DNA of 64,000 bases, from the NCBI GenBank assembly GCA_015257455.1, contig JABZKD010000001.1, positions 62,001-126,000 on the forward strand. Direction: 5' to 3'. Each line of letters opens with the position of its first letter. Within the stretch, counting starts at the first letter, position 1. This document shows positions 49,708-59,400 of this stretch, piece after piece. The notes below the pieces were generated by a model, which saw only the letters and a program-made list of their open reading frames with translations, made no database searches and had not been told where the DNA came from. The DNA is from Nanosynbacter sp. Lineage in GTDB: Bacteria > Patescibacteriota > Saccharimonadia > Saccharimonadales > Saccharimonadaceae. Made by a program: the position numbers and the translations under genes.

Positions 49708-50058
49708 ATGCCAAAAATGTCCTCTGGTGGTCGCAATCTTATGTGCTTAGGCTTAATCGCAACCCTAATTACCATTCTTACTACCACCATCTCTCTAGTT
49801 ATCTATCACAATAGTGGCGACATTTATCTAGATCGCTCCCGCCCAGGTTTTTTACCGGAGAAGCACGAAGTCAAACATGACGACCAACCTGAAAAAACTT
49901 ATTCTTTCCCAGAATCCGGCAATCTCGACTCAAAAACTCTTGAAGAATTCCGCGAAAATTTCGAAAAGACTCTCGAAGATACCAAAATTCTTAAAGACCC
50001 ATTTTCCGCCGATAATCTATCTGATGATTTTGTTGGATTAAAATCACCCAATAAATAA
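49708..50058 (+). CDS. Small single-pass membrane protein, unrecognised
   Basis: 116 residues. One membrane helix (about 11-33, MCLGLIATLITILTTTISLV) and an acidic extracytoplasmic tail with ESGNLDSKTLEEFRENFEKT. No known domain. Coupled to the preceding exported coiled-coil gene; the two may form a surface complex. Confidence 0.6.
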   Translation: MPKMSSGGRNLMCLGLIATLITILTTTISLVIYHNSGDIYLDRSRPGFLPEKHEVKHDDQPEKTYSFPESGNLDSKTLEEFRENFEKTLEDTKILKDPFSADNLSDDFVGLKSPNK

Positions 50059-50179
50059 CCAGCACCACTCAACCTACACCCATTGCTCACTAAGAATCAG
50101 CTACCTATGTTTTAGCACTTTTCAAAATGCTATTTTCATGTTATAATACAGCGATAATTATTAAGTGGGAATAATCTAT

Positions 50180-50734
50180 ATGAAACAATCTAATATTAAA
50201 CTTATCGGTGAATTCTGCCTAGTTTCAATCTTTGCAGATGGCCATAATTTTCTAGATATTCCTGCCAAAATCGACTCCGGAGCCGACAGTAGCTCTCTTC
50301 ATATCAACAACGCTAAAGTCAACGAAGATGGTGATCTAGTAATAAGTCTCCCTAGTTTTTATCAACATAAAACTTCTCCAAGGGAATTAAAGCGCGATTA
50401 CGCTCATCCAGACTACACACCCACTAAAGTCACTGAAAAGATTAAAAAGTCCAAAACTTCAAAGACTATCGTTATCCCCAAAGGAAAATATCGAGATATT
50501 ACCATTGTTAGCTCTAATGGACACGGTCAAAAACGTTACAAAACCAACCTAAAGATTAGCATCAACGGGTCCGAATTTGAAACTTCGTTTACCCTTAGCA
50601 GTCGTCATAAAAACCGCTACCCAATATTACTTGGTAAGCATGCCCTAAAAGGACGGTACCTAGTTGACGTTTCAAAATCCTATATCAACCAAACCAAAGA
50701 AAATCTTAATCAACTAATCAGCAAGGAAGACTAA
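50180..50734 (+). CDS. Retropepsin-like ATP-grasp-associated protease (RimB-like)
   Basis: 184 residues, start at MKQSNIKLIG (GTGGGAATAA upstream). The aspartic-protease-like signature AKIDSGADSSSLH is near residue 35, followed by a conserved end RYPILLGKHALKGRYLVDV. This is the family (formerly called ATP-dependent zinc protease, PF05618) found beside RimK-type ligases, where members trim poly-glutamate tails. The gene ends 1 nt before rimK, supporting a functional pair that adds and removes residues on a target protein. Confidence 0.85.
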   Translation: MKQSNIKLIGEFCLVSIFADGHNFLDIPAKIDSGADSSSLHINNAKVNEDGDLVISLPSFYQHKTSPRELKRDYAHPDYTPTKVTEKIKKSKTSKTIVIPKGKYRDITIVSSNGHGQKRYKTNLKISINGSEFETSFTLSSRHKNRYPILLGKHALKGRYLVDVSKSYINQTKENLNQLISKED

Positions 50735-50735
50735 A

Positions 50736-51644
50736 ATGAAAATCGCCATTCTCTCCAACGGACCAAAGAACTACTCCACCACCCGTCTCTACGAAGAAGC
50801 TATCAAGCGTGGCCATGAGGTCGACATCATTAAGTATAAAAATTGTTATCTTTCACTCTCCGAAAATAATCCCGTAGTTTACTATAACGGAGAAGCACTT
50901 CCTCACTACGACGCAATTTTACCTCGTATCGCCAATGGTCTCACCCGTTACGGCTGCGCCGTAGTTCGCCAATTTGAAATGAGCAACACTTGGACACTTT
51001 CTAGTTCGATCTCAATCACTCGTGTCCGCGACAAGCTTCGTTCTGCTCAAATTTTCGCCAAAGCTGGCATTGCTTCACCAAAAACCTTAGTCTCACGCAA
51101 CACTGCAGACATTGATGACCTTCTTGAACAAATCGGTCTTCCAGCTATCATCAAGCTTGCTACCGGTACACATGGTAATGGTGTAGTTCTAGCCGAAACC
51201 AAGAAAGCTGCCCGCTCTGCCTTGCAGGCTTTCTACCTCTATAACGAAGATGGTACCAACATTCTTATTCAAGAATACATAAAAGAATCTGCTGGCACCG
51301 ATATTCGTGCTTTTGTGGTCGGCTCAAAGGTTGTTGCCTCAATGAAGCGTCAATCTCTTGACGATGATTTTCGCTCTAACCTCCATAAAGGCGGCATTGG
51401 TACGGCTATTAAACTTACTCCGGAAGAAGAAAAGCTCGCAATTAAAGCTGCCAAAGTCATGGGCCTCCATGTTGCCGGTGTCGACCTCATGCGCTCCGCT
51501 CGTGGTCCATTAATTCTCGAGGTCAATGCTTCACCAGGATTTGGCATTGAAAAAGCTACCAACCGCAACGTCGCTCTGCCAATTATCAAATATATTGAAC
51601 ACAATGCAAAAGGCCGCACTCTTAAAGATAAAGTTGGCATCTAA
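50736..51644 (+). CDS. rimK: RimK-type ATP-grasp ligase
   Basis: 302 residues. ATP-grasp layout: MKIAILSNGPKNYSTTRL, ISITRVRDKLRSAQIFAKAGI, LPAIIKLATGTHGNGVVLAE, ILIQEYIKESAGTDIRAFVVG, RSNLHKGGIGTAIKLT, VAGVDLMRSARGPLILEVNASPG. RimK adds glutamates to the C-terminus of ribosomal protein bS6; related ligases act on other acceptors. Second gene of the retropepsin-RimK pair, ended by a terminator. Confidence 0.92.
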   Translation: MKIAILSNGPKNYSTTRLYEEAIKRGHEVDIIKYKNCYLSLSENNPVVYYNGEALPHYDAILPRIANGLTRYGCAVVRQFEMSNTWTLSSSISITRVRDKLRSAQIFAKAGIASPKTLVSRNTADIDDLLEQIGLPAIIKLATGTHGNGVVLAETKKAARSALQAFYLYNEDGTNILIQEYIKESAGTDIRAFVVGSKVVASMKRQSLDDDFRSNLHKGGIGTAIKLTPEEEKLAIKAAKVMGLHVAGVDLMRSARGPLILEVNASPGFGIEKATNRNVALPIIKYIEHNAKGRTLKDKVGI

Positions 51645-51662
51645 ACTAAAATCCCTATCACG

Positions 51663-51690
51663 ATCTGGCACCTCTAGGTGTCAGATTTTT
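51663..51690 (+). terminator. Terminator after rimK
   Basis: ATCTGGCACC / GGTGTCAGAT (one G-T), loop TCTA, then TTTT. Confidence 0.85.
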
Positions 51691-51737
51691 ATATCTCTTT
51701 CAGCCCAGAACAAGCTATCATATAGTATAATTAACTT

Positions 51738-52187
51738 ATGATTATTTTACTTTTAATCGTCTTGCTCTTTATTCTATTCTCTATGCTTAGACGACATATT
51801 GGCATTGCTCTACTTGCCACTATCGCCGGTAACACCATTTATAGCACCTTCGGCAACGATTTAACCGAATTATTTGCTAAATTTCTAAACGGCATCCCAG
51901 AAAATACAATTTCCAGCACTATCTACATCTCCCTAGTTTTTCTCTTTCCGTTGATTCTTTATTTCAAATCCAACAAAGACAGTCTTTTTGGCATTTTACG
52001 TTTTCTTGAAAGTTTGATTTACGCCGTGCTTTTGGTCTCCATCTGTGCAGCTAAAATCAATCTCCTTGTACCATTTGATGATATAAGCATCCAGCTTTTG
52101 AACTTCGTCGCCATCGTGCGTCCTTCGCTCCTGCTTTTTGCCATCATTGTAGCCTACCTCGATATTCTTCTCAGCAAATCGAATTAA
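51738..52187 (+). CDS. Small integral membrane protein
   Basis: 149 residues with four hydrophobic segments (about 2-14, 20-34, 55-73, 85-105, and a C-terminal one). RRHIGIALLATIAGNTIYSTF after the first helix recalls CvpA-like proteins but the match is weak. TATAAT ends 6 nt before the ATG. The last 192 bp overlap the 3' end of comEC on the other strand, so one of the two genes may end earlier in function; both frames look real in their unique parts. Confidence 0.55.
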   Translation: MIILLLIVLLFILFSMLRRHIGIALLATIAGNTIYSTFGNDLTELFAKFLNGIPENTISSTIYISLVFLFPLILYFKSNKDSLFGILRFLESLIYAVLLVSICAAKINLLVPFDDISIQLLNFVAIVRPSLLLFAIIVAYLDILLSKSN

Positions 52188-53204
52188 TCCAAAAACTATC
52201 AGCCAAATTAAAAAGTACCACCATTTTTTCTTAGGCAATTCTAGGATAAAGGACTCTTGCTCAGCTAAAGTATTTATCACAAATGTATGAATTTTCAATG
52301 GCCAAATTAGTATTTTTTCTAAACTGATCCCAAATATCAATAAATCACCCAATACCGCAATCAATCCCACCGAACCCATAACAATGGGTAAACTCGGCAA
52401 TAGTACCATATTCGCCAGAATCGAAAGCCAAGTAAATTTACCAAAGAAATATAGGCTGATTGGCAATGTTATTACAGAGATTACAATTGATGAAGTTAAA
52501 GGTTTTGCCAAAAATCCCGGCCTTCGATAAAGATCCTTTAACTCATCCTTAGTCCCATAAAAATAGCATGTAACTAACGGCACTATTTTTACTATGGCAA
52601 AATAAGCTAATACTGAAAGCCAGAAACCAATTTGCTTTACAAATTCTGGTCGAATTATCAAGCAAATACTCACAATTACCACTGTTGTTCGATAAACCGA
52701 AACGTTTCGGCCAAAGTATTTAATCGTCATCATTAAAGCCAACCCGACTAACGCGCGCAAAATAGACGGACTAAAACCAATCATCATTGCATAGATGAAG
52801 CAGAAGATTAGCACAAAATAGGTTTTACTAATGATCGAAAAATGCTTAAAAACCAAACTCAAAATTCCAGCAATTATTGCAAGGTGAGTCCCAGAAACCG
52901 CAATTAAATGCATTACACCTACATTTTTCATATTATCTTTCTGTAATGCAGTTAACTCATCTTTATTACCGGTCAAATAACTAATACCGAGCGCCAGCTC
53001 ATCGTGCTCAGAGTATTTTAAGAGCTTATCTTTTAACAATTTAATAAAACCCTGTTCATTTGACGGTTTTTCAATATTCACTCTAGTGAAACTCGCCCTA
53101 CTATTATCGCTCACTCCAAATAAATCTGGAGACCGACAGAAAACTCGTCCAGACGCAATTAAAATTAAGCCCACTATAAATAAATTTTCTATACGTATTT
53201 TCAT
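51996..53204 (-). CDS. comEC: ComEC/Rec2 DNA-uptake channel, core only
   Basis: 402 residues. Several membrane helices with the competence-domain signature VMHLIAVSGTHLAIIAGI, GFSPSILRALVGLAL, IGFWLSVLAYFAIV and SILANMVLLPSLPIVMG. ComEC forms the inner-membrane channel for single-stranded DNA. The N-terminal OB part is short and the C-terminal metallo-beta-lactamase-like domain is absent; the last ~65 residues are a charged tail in the region antisense to the 51738 gene. Other competence genes are not in this window. Confidence 0.88.
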   Translation of the reverse strand: MKIRIENLFIVGLILIASGRVFCRSPDLFGVSDNSRASFTRVNIEKPSNEQGFIKLLKDKLLKYSEHDELALGISYLTGNKDELTALQKDNMKNVGVMHLIAVSGTHLAIIAGILSLVFKHFSIISKTYFVLIFCFIYAMMIGFSPSILRALVGLALMMTIKYFGRNVSVYRTTVVIVSICLIIRPEFVKQIGFWLSVLAYFAIVKIVPLVTCYFYGTKDELKDLYRRPGFLAKPLTSSIVISVITLPISLYFFGKFTWLSILANMVLLPSLPIVMGSVGLIAVLGDLLIFGISLEKILIWPLKIHTFVINTLAEQESFILELPKKKWWYFLIWLIVFGLIRFAEKNIEVGYNDGKKQERRTHDGDEVQKLDAYIIKWYKEIDFSCTDGDQKHGVNQTFKKT

Positions 53205-53437
53205 TTACAACCTCCAAGCTCAACATAAAAAAACTTTCATTTTTTGGCAAGCATTTTTTGAATAAAACAAAGAATTACAGATTAAAAAATCTTAAGCATA
53301 AGCAAGTTGTTAAAAAGCCACATAAAAAGCATAAGCAAGTTATCAAAAAATTTAAAAACACCAAACCACCAGATATAAACTCTCGAAATTTTATCAATCC
53401 TAATATTTAAAAACTTGCGAAATTTTATATTTACTTT
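53205..53437. repeat. Divergent intergenic region with a 15-bp direct repeat
   Basis: AAGCATAAGCAAGTT occurs at 53294-53308 and 53337-53351 within very AT-rich sequence. The region separates comEC from the rRNA methyltransferase; apart from the -10 TATATT (53426-53431) I see nothing else. Confidence 0.6.
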
Positions 53438-54658
53438 ATGCTAGATATTAAGATGAAGCAGAAAAATCCAATTATCACCCCAGAAACCCCACTGGAAGTT
53501 ATTAATTTCGCCACAACCGGACAGGGAATTGCGACCAATTCAGATGGTAAAAAAATCTTCCTGTGGAACGCCATGCCAGGAGAAAAAATCACCGAATATC
53601 AGGTTTTAAAACAAAAATCCCATCTCACCGAAGCCGTAGCTCTGAAAATTAAAAACCCTAATCCACACCGCGTATTGCCGCGTGACGAACACTATCTTTC
53701 TAATTCACCTTGGCAAATTCTAGATATCAGCTACGAGAATTTAGTCAAAAAACAAATTATCGAAGAACTTTTTTCTAAGCTAGATGCACCAAAAATAGCC
53801 TTTGAGCCAAGTGATAATGAATATTTTTATCGCAATAAGATGGAATATTCACTTTACTACGATCATGAAACCGCTAAAATTCATCCGGCTATTCACCGTC
53901 GTGGTTCACATCATAAAATCCCCATCCTCACTTCTTCACTCGAAAATCCAGCCATTTATCATCGCGCCATGGAAATTATCAATGAGTTAAATGCTAAACA
54001 AGAAGATTCCAGAAAATATCAGTCTCTTCTTCTTCGTTGCAACCGTCAGGGCGAAGTTAGCGGTGGTCTTTATAAAAATTATCAACCCCATCCTATCTTT
54101 GAAAATCTGACAGATAAAATCTTGGGGTACGAATTTTCTTATTCTCCAAACGGATTCTTCCAAATCAATCTTCCAGAATATGAAAAAGTTTTACGAAAAA
54201 TTAAAGATTTTATTAAAGACCAAAACAAAGTCGTTGACCTTTACTCCGGCGTTGGCACCATCGGATTAACTGTTGCTGGAGATAAAAATCTCACACTTGT
54301 CGAAGTTGATAAATTTGCTCACGGTGAACTACTAAATAATATTGAATCGGTAAAATCTAGTACTGGCAACTCCGAAATCACTGGCATCCTCGCAAAATCT
54401 GAGGACATTTATGATCATATCGAGCATGGTTCAACTGTTATTGTTGACCCGCCGCGCTCTGGTTGCGACTCTAAACTTATTGACACAATCAATCAAAAAC
54501 TTCCCGAAAAACTTGTCTACCTATCCTGCAATCCTATCACCCAAGTACGTGACCTCGAAAGGCTTACTCAAAATTATCAAATTACGGATGTTACCGGATA
54601 TAATTTCTTCCCACACACACCACACATTGAATGTCTAGTCTTACTAGAGCGTAAATAA
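53438..54658 (+). CDS. 23S rRNA (uracil-5-)-methyltransferase, RlmD/TrmA family without Fe-S cluster
   Basis: 406 residues. N-terminal TRAM-like domain (VINFATTGQGIATNSDGK), a middle domain, then the methyltransferase: SYSPNGFFQINLPEYE, VVDLYSGVGTIGLTVA (SAM site), VDPPRSGCDSKLI and the catalytic cysteine in YLSCNPITQVRDL. The four cysteines that hold the [4Fe-4S] cluster in RlmD are replaced (VLPRDEHYLSNSPWQIL at the expected place). TATATT ends 6 nt before the ATG, so it should be leaderless. The exact uridine is not assignable. Confidence 0.88.
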   Translation: MLDIKMKQKNPIITPETPLEVINFATTGQGIATNSDGKKIFLWNAMPGEKITEYQVLKQKSHLTEAVALKIKNPNPHRVLPRDEHYLSNSPWQILDISYENLVKKQIIEELFSKLDAPKIAFEPSDNEYFYRNKMEYSLYYDHETAKIHPAIHRRGSHHKIPILTSSLENPAIYHRAMEIINELNAKQEDSRKYQSLLLRCNRQGEVSGGLYKNYQPHPIFENLTDKILGYEFSYSPNGFFQINLPEYEKVLRKIKDFIKDQNKVVDLYSGVGTIGLTVAGDKNLTLVEVDKFAHGELLNNIESVKSSTGNSEITGILAKSEDIYDHIEHGSTVIVDPPRSGCDSKLIDTINQKLPEKLVYLSCNPITQVRDLERLTQNYQITDVTGYNFFPHTPHIECLVLLERK

Positions 54659-54694
54659 AAGCGTAAAATATAAAAAACATAATCAAGGTAATCT

Positions 54695-55327
54695 ATGAAC
54701 GATTTTTTACTACTCACTATAAAACTACTCATCGGCTTCCTCGCTCTCATTATCATTATCAATATTACCGGTAAGGGAAATCTTGCACCGACTTCCGCTA
54801 GTGATCAAATTCAAAATTATGTCCTTGGTGGTATTATTGGTGGCGTAATTTACAATAATGATATTTCTATTTTAGAATTCATCACCATTTTAGCTATCTG
54901 GTGTTTCTTAGTACTTTCTCTAAAATGGATCAAAACCCACAACGTGCGTATTAAGCAAATCCTTGACGGAAAAGCATTAATCCTCGTTGATAATGGCAAG
55001 ATTAATATTGATAATTGCCGAAAAATTAATCTTAGCGCCCATGATCTTGCTTTCAAATTACGCACTAATGGTGTTTATTCTACCGAAAAGATTAAGCGCG
55101 CGATTATTGAGCAAAATGGTAGTTTACTAGTTATCCATAAGGGTGAAGAAAACCCCAAATTTCCAATTATTACCGATGGTCAGGTCCAATTTGATATTCT
55201 AGAAGTCATCGGCAAAAATGAAAGCTGGCTAAAGCAAGAACTTAAAAAACACGGGATTACACATCCTAGCCAAGTTTTTCTTGGTGAGTATGAAGACGGA
55301 AAAGCTACCTTTACTCCATATCAATAG
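54695..55327 (+). CDS. YetF/DUF421 family membrane protein
   Basis: 210 residues: three membrane helices (about 5-22, 40-58, 63-82), then a cytoplasmic domain with RIKQILDGKALILVDNGKI, LAFKLRTNGVYSTEKIKRAIIEQNGSLLVIHK. This is the YetF-like DUF421/DUF1657 arrangement; the role in the cell is not established (linked to sporulation or stress in Bacillus). Single gene, 36 nt after the methyltransferase. Confidence 0.8.
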   Translation: MNDFLLLTIKLLIGFLALIIIINITGKGNLAPTSASDQIQNYVLGGIIGGVIYNNDISILEFITILAIWCFLVLSLKWIKTHNVRIKQILDGKALILVDNGKINIDNCRKINLSAHDLAFKLRTNGVYSTEKIKRAIIEQNGSLLVIHKGEENPKFPIITDGQVQFDILEVIGKNESWLKQELKKHGITHPSQVFLGEYEDGKATFTPYQ

Positions 55328-55347
55328 TGAGGACTTATCTAAATCAC

Positions 55348-55377
55348 TTGACAGTTTTCACAATGTTCCTTTATTAT
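55348..55377 (+). promoter_or_regulatory. Promoter for the 55412 gene cluster
   Basis: TTGACA (55348-55353), 18-bp spacer, TATTAT (55372-55377). Confidence 0.65.
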
Positions 55378-55411
55378 CGTTTATGTTTAATTTAAAAAAG
55401 GAGGCTATTTT

Positions 55412-55687
55412 ATGAAGTCGAATAATATTAAAAATAAAATCAATACTATTGTGGGGTCAATCGGAGCCTTTATTGGTATCTTTGTTTTCATTGCTTATAT
55501 TCCACAGATTATTGCAAACATCAGTGGATCCAAAGGTCAACCTTGGCAGCCAGCTATGGCCGCTTTCTCGTGTCTAATTTGGGTAATTTATGGCTGGACT
55601 AAAGAGCCGAAAAAAGATTACATTCTAATTATTCCAAATGCTTTTGGTGTTATTCTGGGATTTCTCGCTTTTGTAACAGCCCTCTAG
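55412..55687 (+). CDS. SemiSWEET-like transporter
   Basis: 91 residues, three membrane helices. GSIGAFIGIFVFIAYIPQI carries the PQ-loop motif; QPWQPAMAAFSCLIWVIYGW and the asparagine in IIPNAFGVILGF correspond to the W and N of the SemiSWEET pocket. Such half-transporters dimerise and carry sugars or other small molecules through the membrane. AAAAGGAGG before the ATG. The next gene starts 12 nt after its stop. Confidence 0.82.
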   Translation: MKSNNIKNKINTIVGSIGAFIGIFVFIAYIPQIIANISGSKGQPWQPAMAAFSCLIWVIYGWTKEPKKDYILIIPNAFGVILGFLAFVTAL

Positions 55688-55699
55688 TTAAAGGAAAAT

Positions 55700-56473
55700 A
55701 TGCAAAATTATCCCCCAAACAATTCCAGAAAGACTAAATCTACTCCAATCACTTATCGACGAATGCGTAACCGCCTAGTTAAATACGGTGCCATTGGCTA
55801 CATTCTCAATGCCGCTATTTACCTTATTACTGAATTCATTGCAGCTCTTGGCACCAATCAAGATCTAGGGTATGTCTACTCTAAGCAATTCATCAGTGCG
55901 CTGGGAGTGTATCCTGGACAAATCGCCGATGGTGTACCAAACAATTTTTCACCCCTTGCTATAGTGATGAATCTGGGTTTCATCGTCACCGCTTTCGGTT
56001 TTTCTATTAGCTATGCCTTATTGCTATATCCAAAACTTAAAGACAGAAACACTAAACTAGCCTGCAGTTTAATGATAGTAGCCATGCTATTCAGCATTGG
56101 TAGCCTCCTAGTTGGACTTTTTCAAGGTGGTGTCCACAACCAAGATTCCTTACATGGCATTGGCGCCAGATTATCATTTCTCATGGGAAATCTTACCTTA
56201 CTTCTCGCCGGAATCTTTCTAAAACCAAATCATAAAATTTATCGCCTAACCGCTATACTACTTTCAATTATTGGCATTAGTTTTGCATTTCTTCTTCAAT
56301 ACGCCATCACAAATAAGCTAACTGAAGTAGCTGCCATCTACGAACGTCTCACAGTTTATCCTGTTACCACTTGGCAGATAATTACTGGTATAATCTTCTT
56401 AAAAGAATCCATCCAAACCAAATATAATCTTGCGCCAAGGACTAAAAAGGAGAACAAAGATGAGACCGAATAA
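55700..56473 (+). CDS. DUF998-like membrane protein
   Basis: 257 residues with about six membrane helices: YGAIGYILNAAIYLITEFIA, a central pair, and the conserved-looking FQGGVHNQDSLHGIGARLSFLMGNLTLLLAG with histidines, resembling DUF998 family proteins. Function unknown. Its end overlaps the helicase gene by 14 bp, so the SemiSWEET, this protein and the helicase are probably one transcript. Confidence 0.7.
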   Translation: MQNYPPNNSRKTKSTPITYRRMRNRLVKYGAIGYILNAAIYLITEFIAALGTNQDLGYVYSKQFISALGVYPGQIADGVPNNFSPLAIVMNLGFIVTAFGFSISYALLLYPKLKDRNTKLACSLMIVAMLFSIGSLLVGLFQGGVHNQDSLHGIGARLSFLMGNLTLLLAGIFLKPNHKIYRLTAILLSIIGISFAFLLQYAITNKLTEVAAIYERLTVYPVTTWQIITGIIFLKESIQTKYNLAPRTKKENKDETE

Positions 56474-59400
56474 AGAACAGCAAGCCGCCATTGAATATCT
56501 AGGCGGACCACTTCTGGTTTTAGCTGGTCCAGGTACCGGTAAGACGCAAATTATTTCTCAGCGCGTCGCTCACATCTTGAATGTTACCCAAACCAACCCA
56601 AGCAACATCCTTTGTCTCACTTTTACTGACGCCGCCGCCACCAACATGCGCGACCGTCTACGCACCGTGATCGGTAACTCCGCTGATGAATTGAACATCA
56701 TGACCTATCATTCCTTCGGCAAAACCATCATCGGGCGCTACCAGAATTATGCCACCGAAATTGAACGTTTATCCGAAAAAAATATTAGCCCCGTCGAAGC
56801 GGAGAATTTCTTCCAGCAACTTCTTGACGAGCTACCTATTACTAATCCATTGCGAGCTAATAAAGCTAGCGAAGTATCCGGGTTAATCAATAAACTTAAA
56901 AATGCCAATCTCTCCATCGCCGACTTAACTACCAACCAGGAAGCCAATCAAAAAGATATTGAAAATCTCAACCAAGCTCTCGCCGCCACCACCATTGGTA
57001 AAGCCAGTAGTGGTAATTTTGAAAGTAAATGTAAGGAACGCTATTTTCCGATTCTTACCGTATTAGGCCAAGTCAGTTCTTCCCATGATCAAAATATCTT
57101 ACCGAACGTACCATATATTTCCAGCGAACTCTATCGCCAGATGCTTGATCTTTATCAGTCTGAAATCGCCAAAGATAAACCTTCCATTGCAGCTCTAAAA
57201 AAATTTACCGATAAACACTTCACTTTAAATGCTAATGGGGTTTGTTACTATAAACAAACTAACGATATTGTTAAATTTTCTACCATTCTAGATTTTTGTC
57301 AAAAATACCAGACCTATCTCGCCGACAGCCGTTTAGTTGACTATGCTGATATGATTCTTGAAGCCATTAAACATCTAGAGACTGACCCAGATTTTAAAGC
57401 CATGATGGCCGAGCAATTTCAATACATCATGCTTGATGAGTTTCAGGATTCCAATCCGGCGCAAGTTCGTTTAATTCAACTTATTACCGACTACGATAAG
57501 CCGGAAATTATGGCCGTAGGTGATGACGACCAAACCATTTACGAATTTCAGGGTGCACTTTCTTCTAATCTCGTCGATTTTTATCAGCATTATCACGCCA
57601 AAATCATTATTCTTAAAGAAAATTATCGTTCAACCAGTGAAATCCTGGCTTTGTCACGTAAAATTGCCGACCAAATCCCCGATAGCTTTGTTAAATCCGA
57701 GTCCGTCCTAAACAGCCTGGGTGAAACTTCTGGTGACTTCACTAAAGATCTTCATGCCGCCAGAAACTCAGAATTATCAAAAATCACTAGTGACGATCAG
57801 GCGCTTCAACCAATCAACCACCCAAACACTCGTATTTCTCGCCATCACTTCAGTGATACCATTTCTGAGTACCAGTGGGTCGCTGAAACCATCCATAATC
57901 TTATCCAAAGTGGGGAAGAGCAAAAAAATATTGCCATTATCGCTCGAAAACACGATGTCTTAAAGGCGATACTGCCGTATCTTCGCAAATACGACAATAT
58001 TAATGTCACTTATGAACGAAAGGAAAATATTCTTGAAGATGCCAAAATCAAAGAACTTCATGACCTACTTCGTGTCATTCACCAGCTCACATCTGGACAA
58101 GACCCCCTTGATTTACTTGCAGAAATTATGAGCGCCGACTATCTCGGACTTAATCCACTTGATTTTGTGCAACTAGTTCACACTGGATATCACGACCATC
58201 GTCATTTTCTCGATTATCTACTCGGTTATCAAAAACTTCCCGCCGTACAAAATTTTGCCAAATTCCTCGCTGAACTTGCCAAAAAATCTCTCACCTCGTC
58301 TGTCGAAGATATGATAAATTTCCTCATCAACTTAAAACCAATCTATCTTGATCTTGAAACTTCAGAAGCAAATTCTAAGTCCACTATCATTGATCCACTC
58401 GAGACTAACTCAGAATCTGCCGACCCTACCAAAAAATCTCTTTATATTTCACCATTTGTGCCAAATCTTGACTATGAAAATCCAGAAACCCTATCTAAGC
58501 AGCTAACTTCCAAAGAAGTTCGCCAGATGGTAGATTTTTACCAAAATCTCGCCACTCTCAAGGAAGCATTTTACGATTTCACCAAGACCGAACACCCAAA
58601 GCTCGCCGACTATATTGATTTTCTCGATAAGTATCAAGCCACCAATACTGCTATTCAAAAATCTGCAATTTTCTCCGATGGCCAAAACGCTATCACTCTA
58701 ATCTCCGCCCATAAATCTAAAGGTCTTGAATTCAAACACGTCTTCCTCCTTGACCTTTCTGACGCTCATTGGAATCAGAATCGTGGGTCGCAGGGAATTA
58801 AACCACCATTTAATCTGACTTTTGTCAATGGAGCTACCGAAAGTGAAGGATGTAATCTACGTCTCCTCTTTGTGGCCATGACTCGTGCCGCCAAATCTCT
58901 CACCATGACCAGTGCTACTATTAATCACAACCAGAGCACTACCAAGCCGCTTGGCATGATGATGGAGATAAATGAGGAAAAAGTTATTAAAACCTCTCCG
59001 TTACTAGAAGCGCCTGAAATCTTCCAGCATCCGTCCGATAATTCTGAAATTACCGAATTACAGCATCTAAAATCTACCTGGCTCGACAAATATCTCGATC
59101 CAAAAGACGATTTACTCAAATATCTTCACGCCAAAGCCGACAATATTTGGCTTTCTGCCACCGATGTTTCAAATTTCGTAGATCTCGAATATAACGGTCC
59201 ATTAAATTTCTACCGCAACCGTCTCATTGGCGCACCACGCCGTATTGAAAATGTGGTGAATATTGAAAAGGGTAATCTGATTCACAAATGTTTTGAGATG
59301 ATTACTAATCAAAAAATCACCGCTGAGCAGGCCCTTGAATATTACCTTGAAACTGCCAAAAATCTTGATCTTTCGGAGCGTGAAATCGAAGATCTCATTA

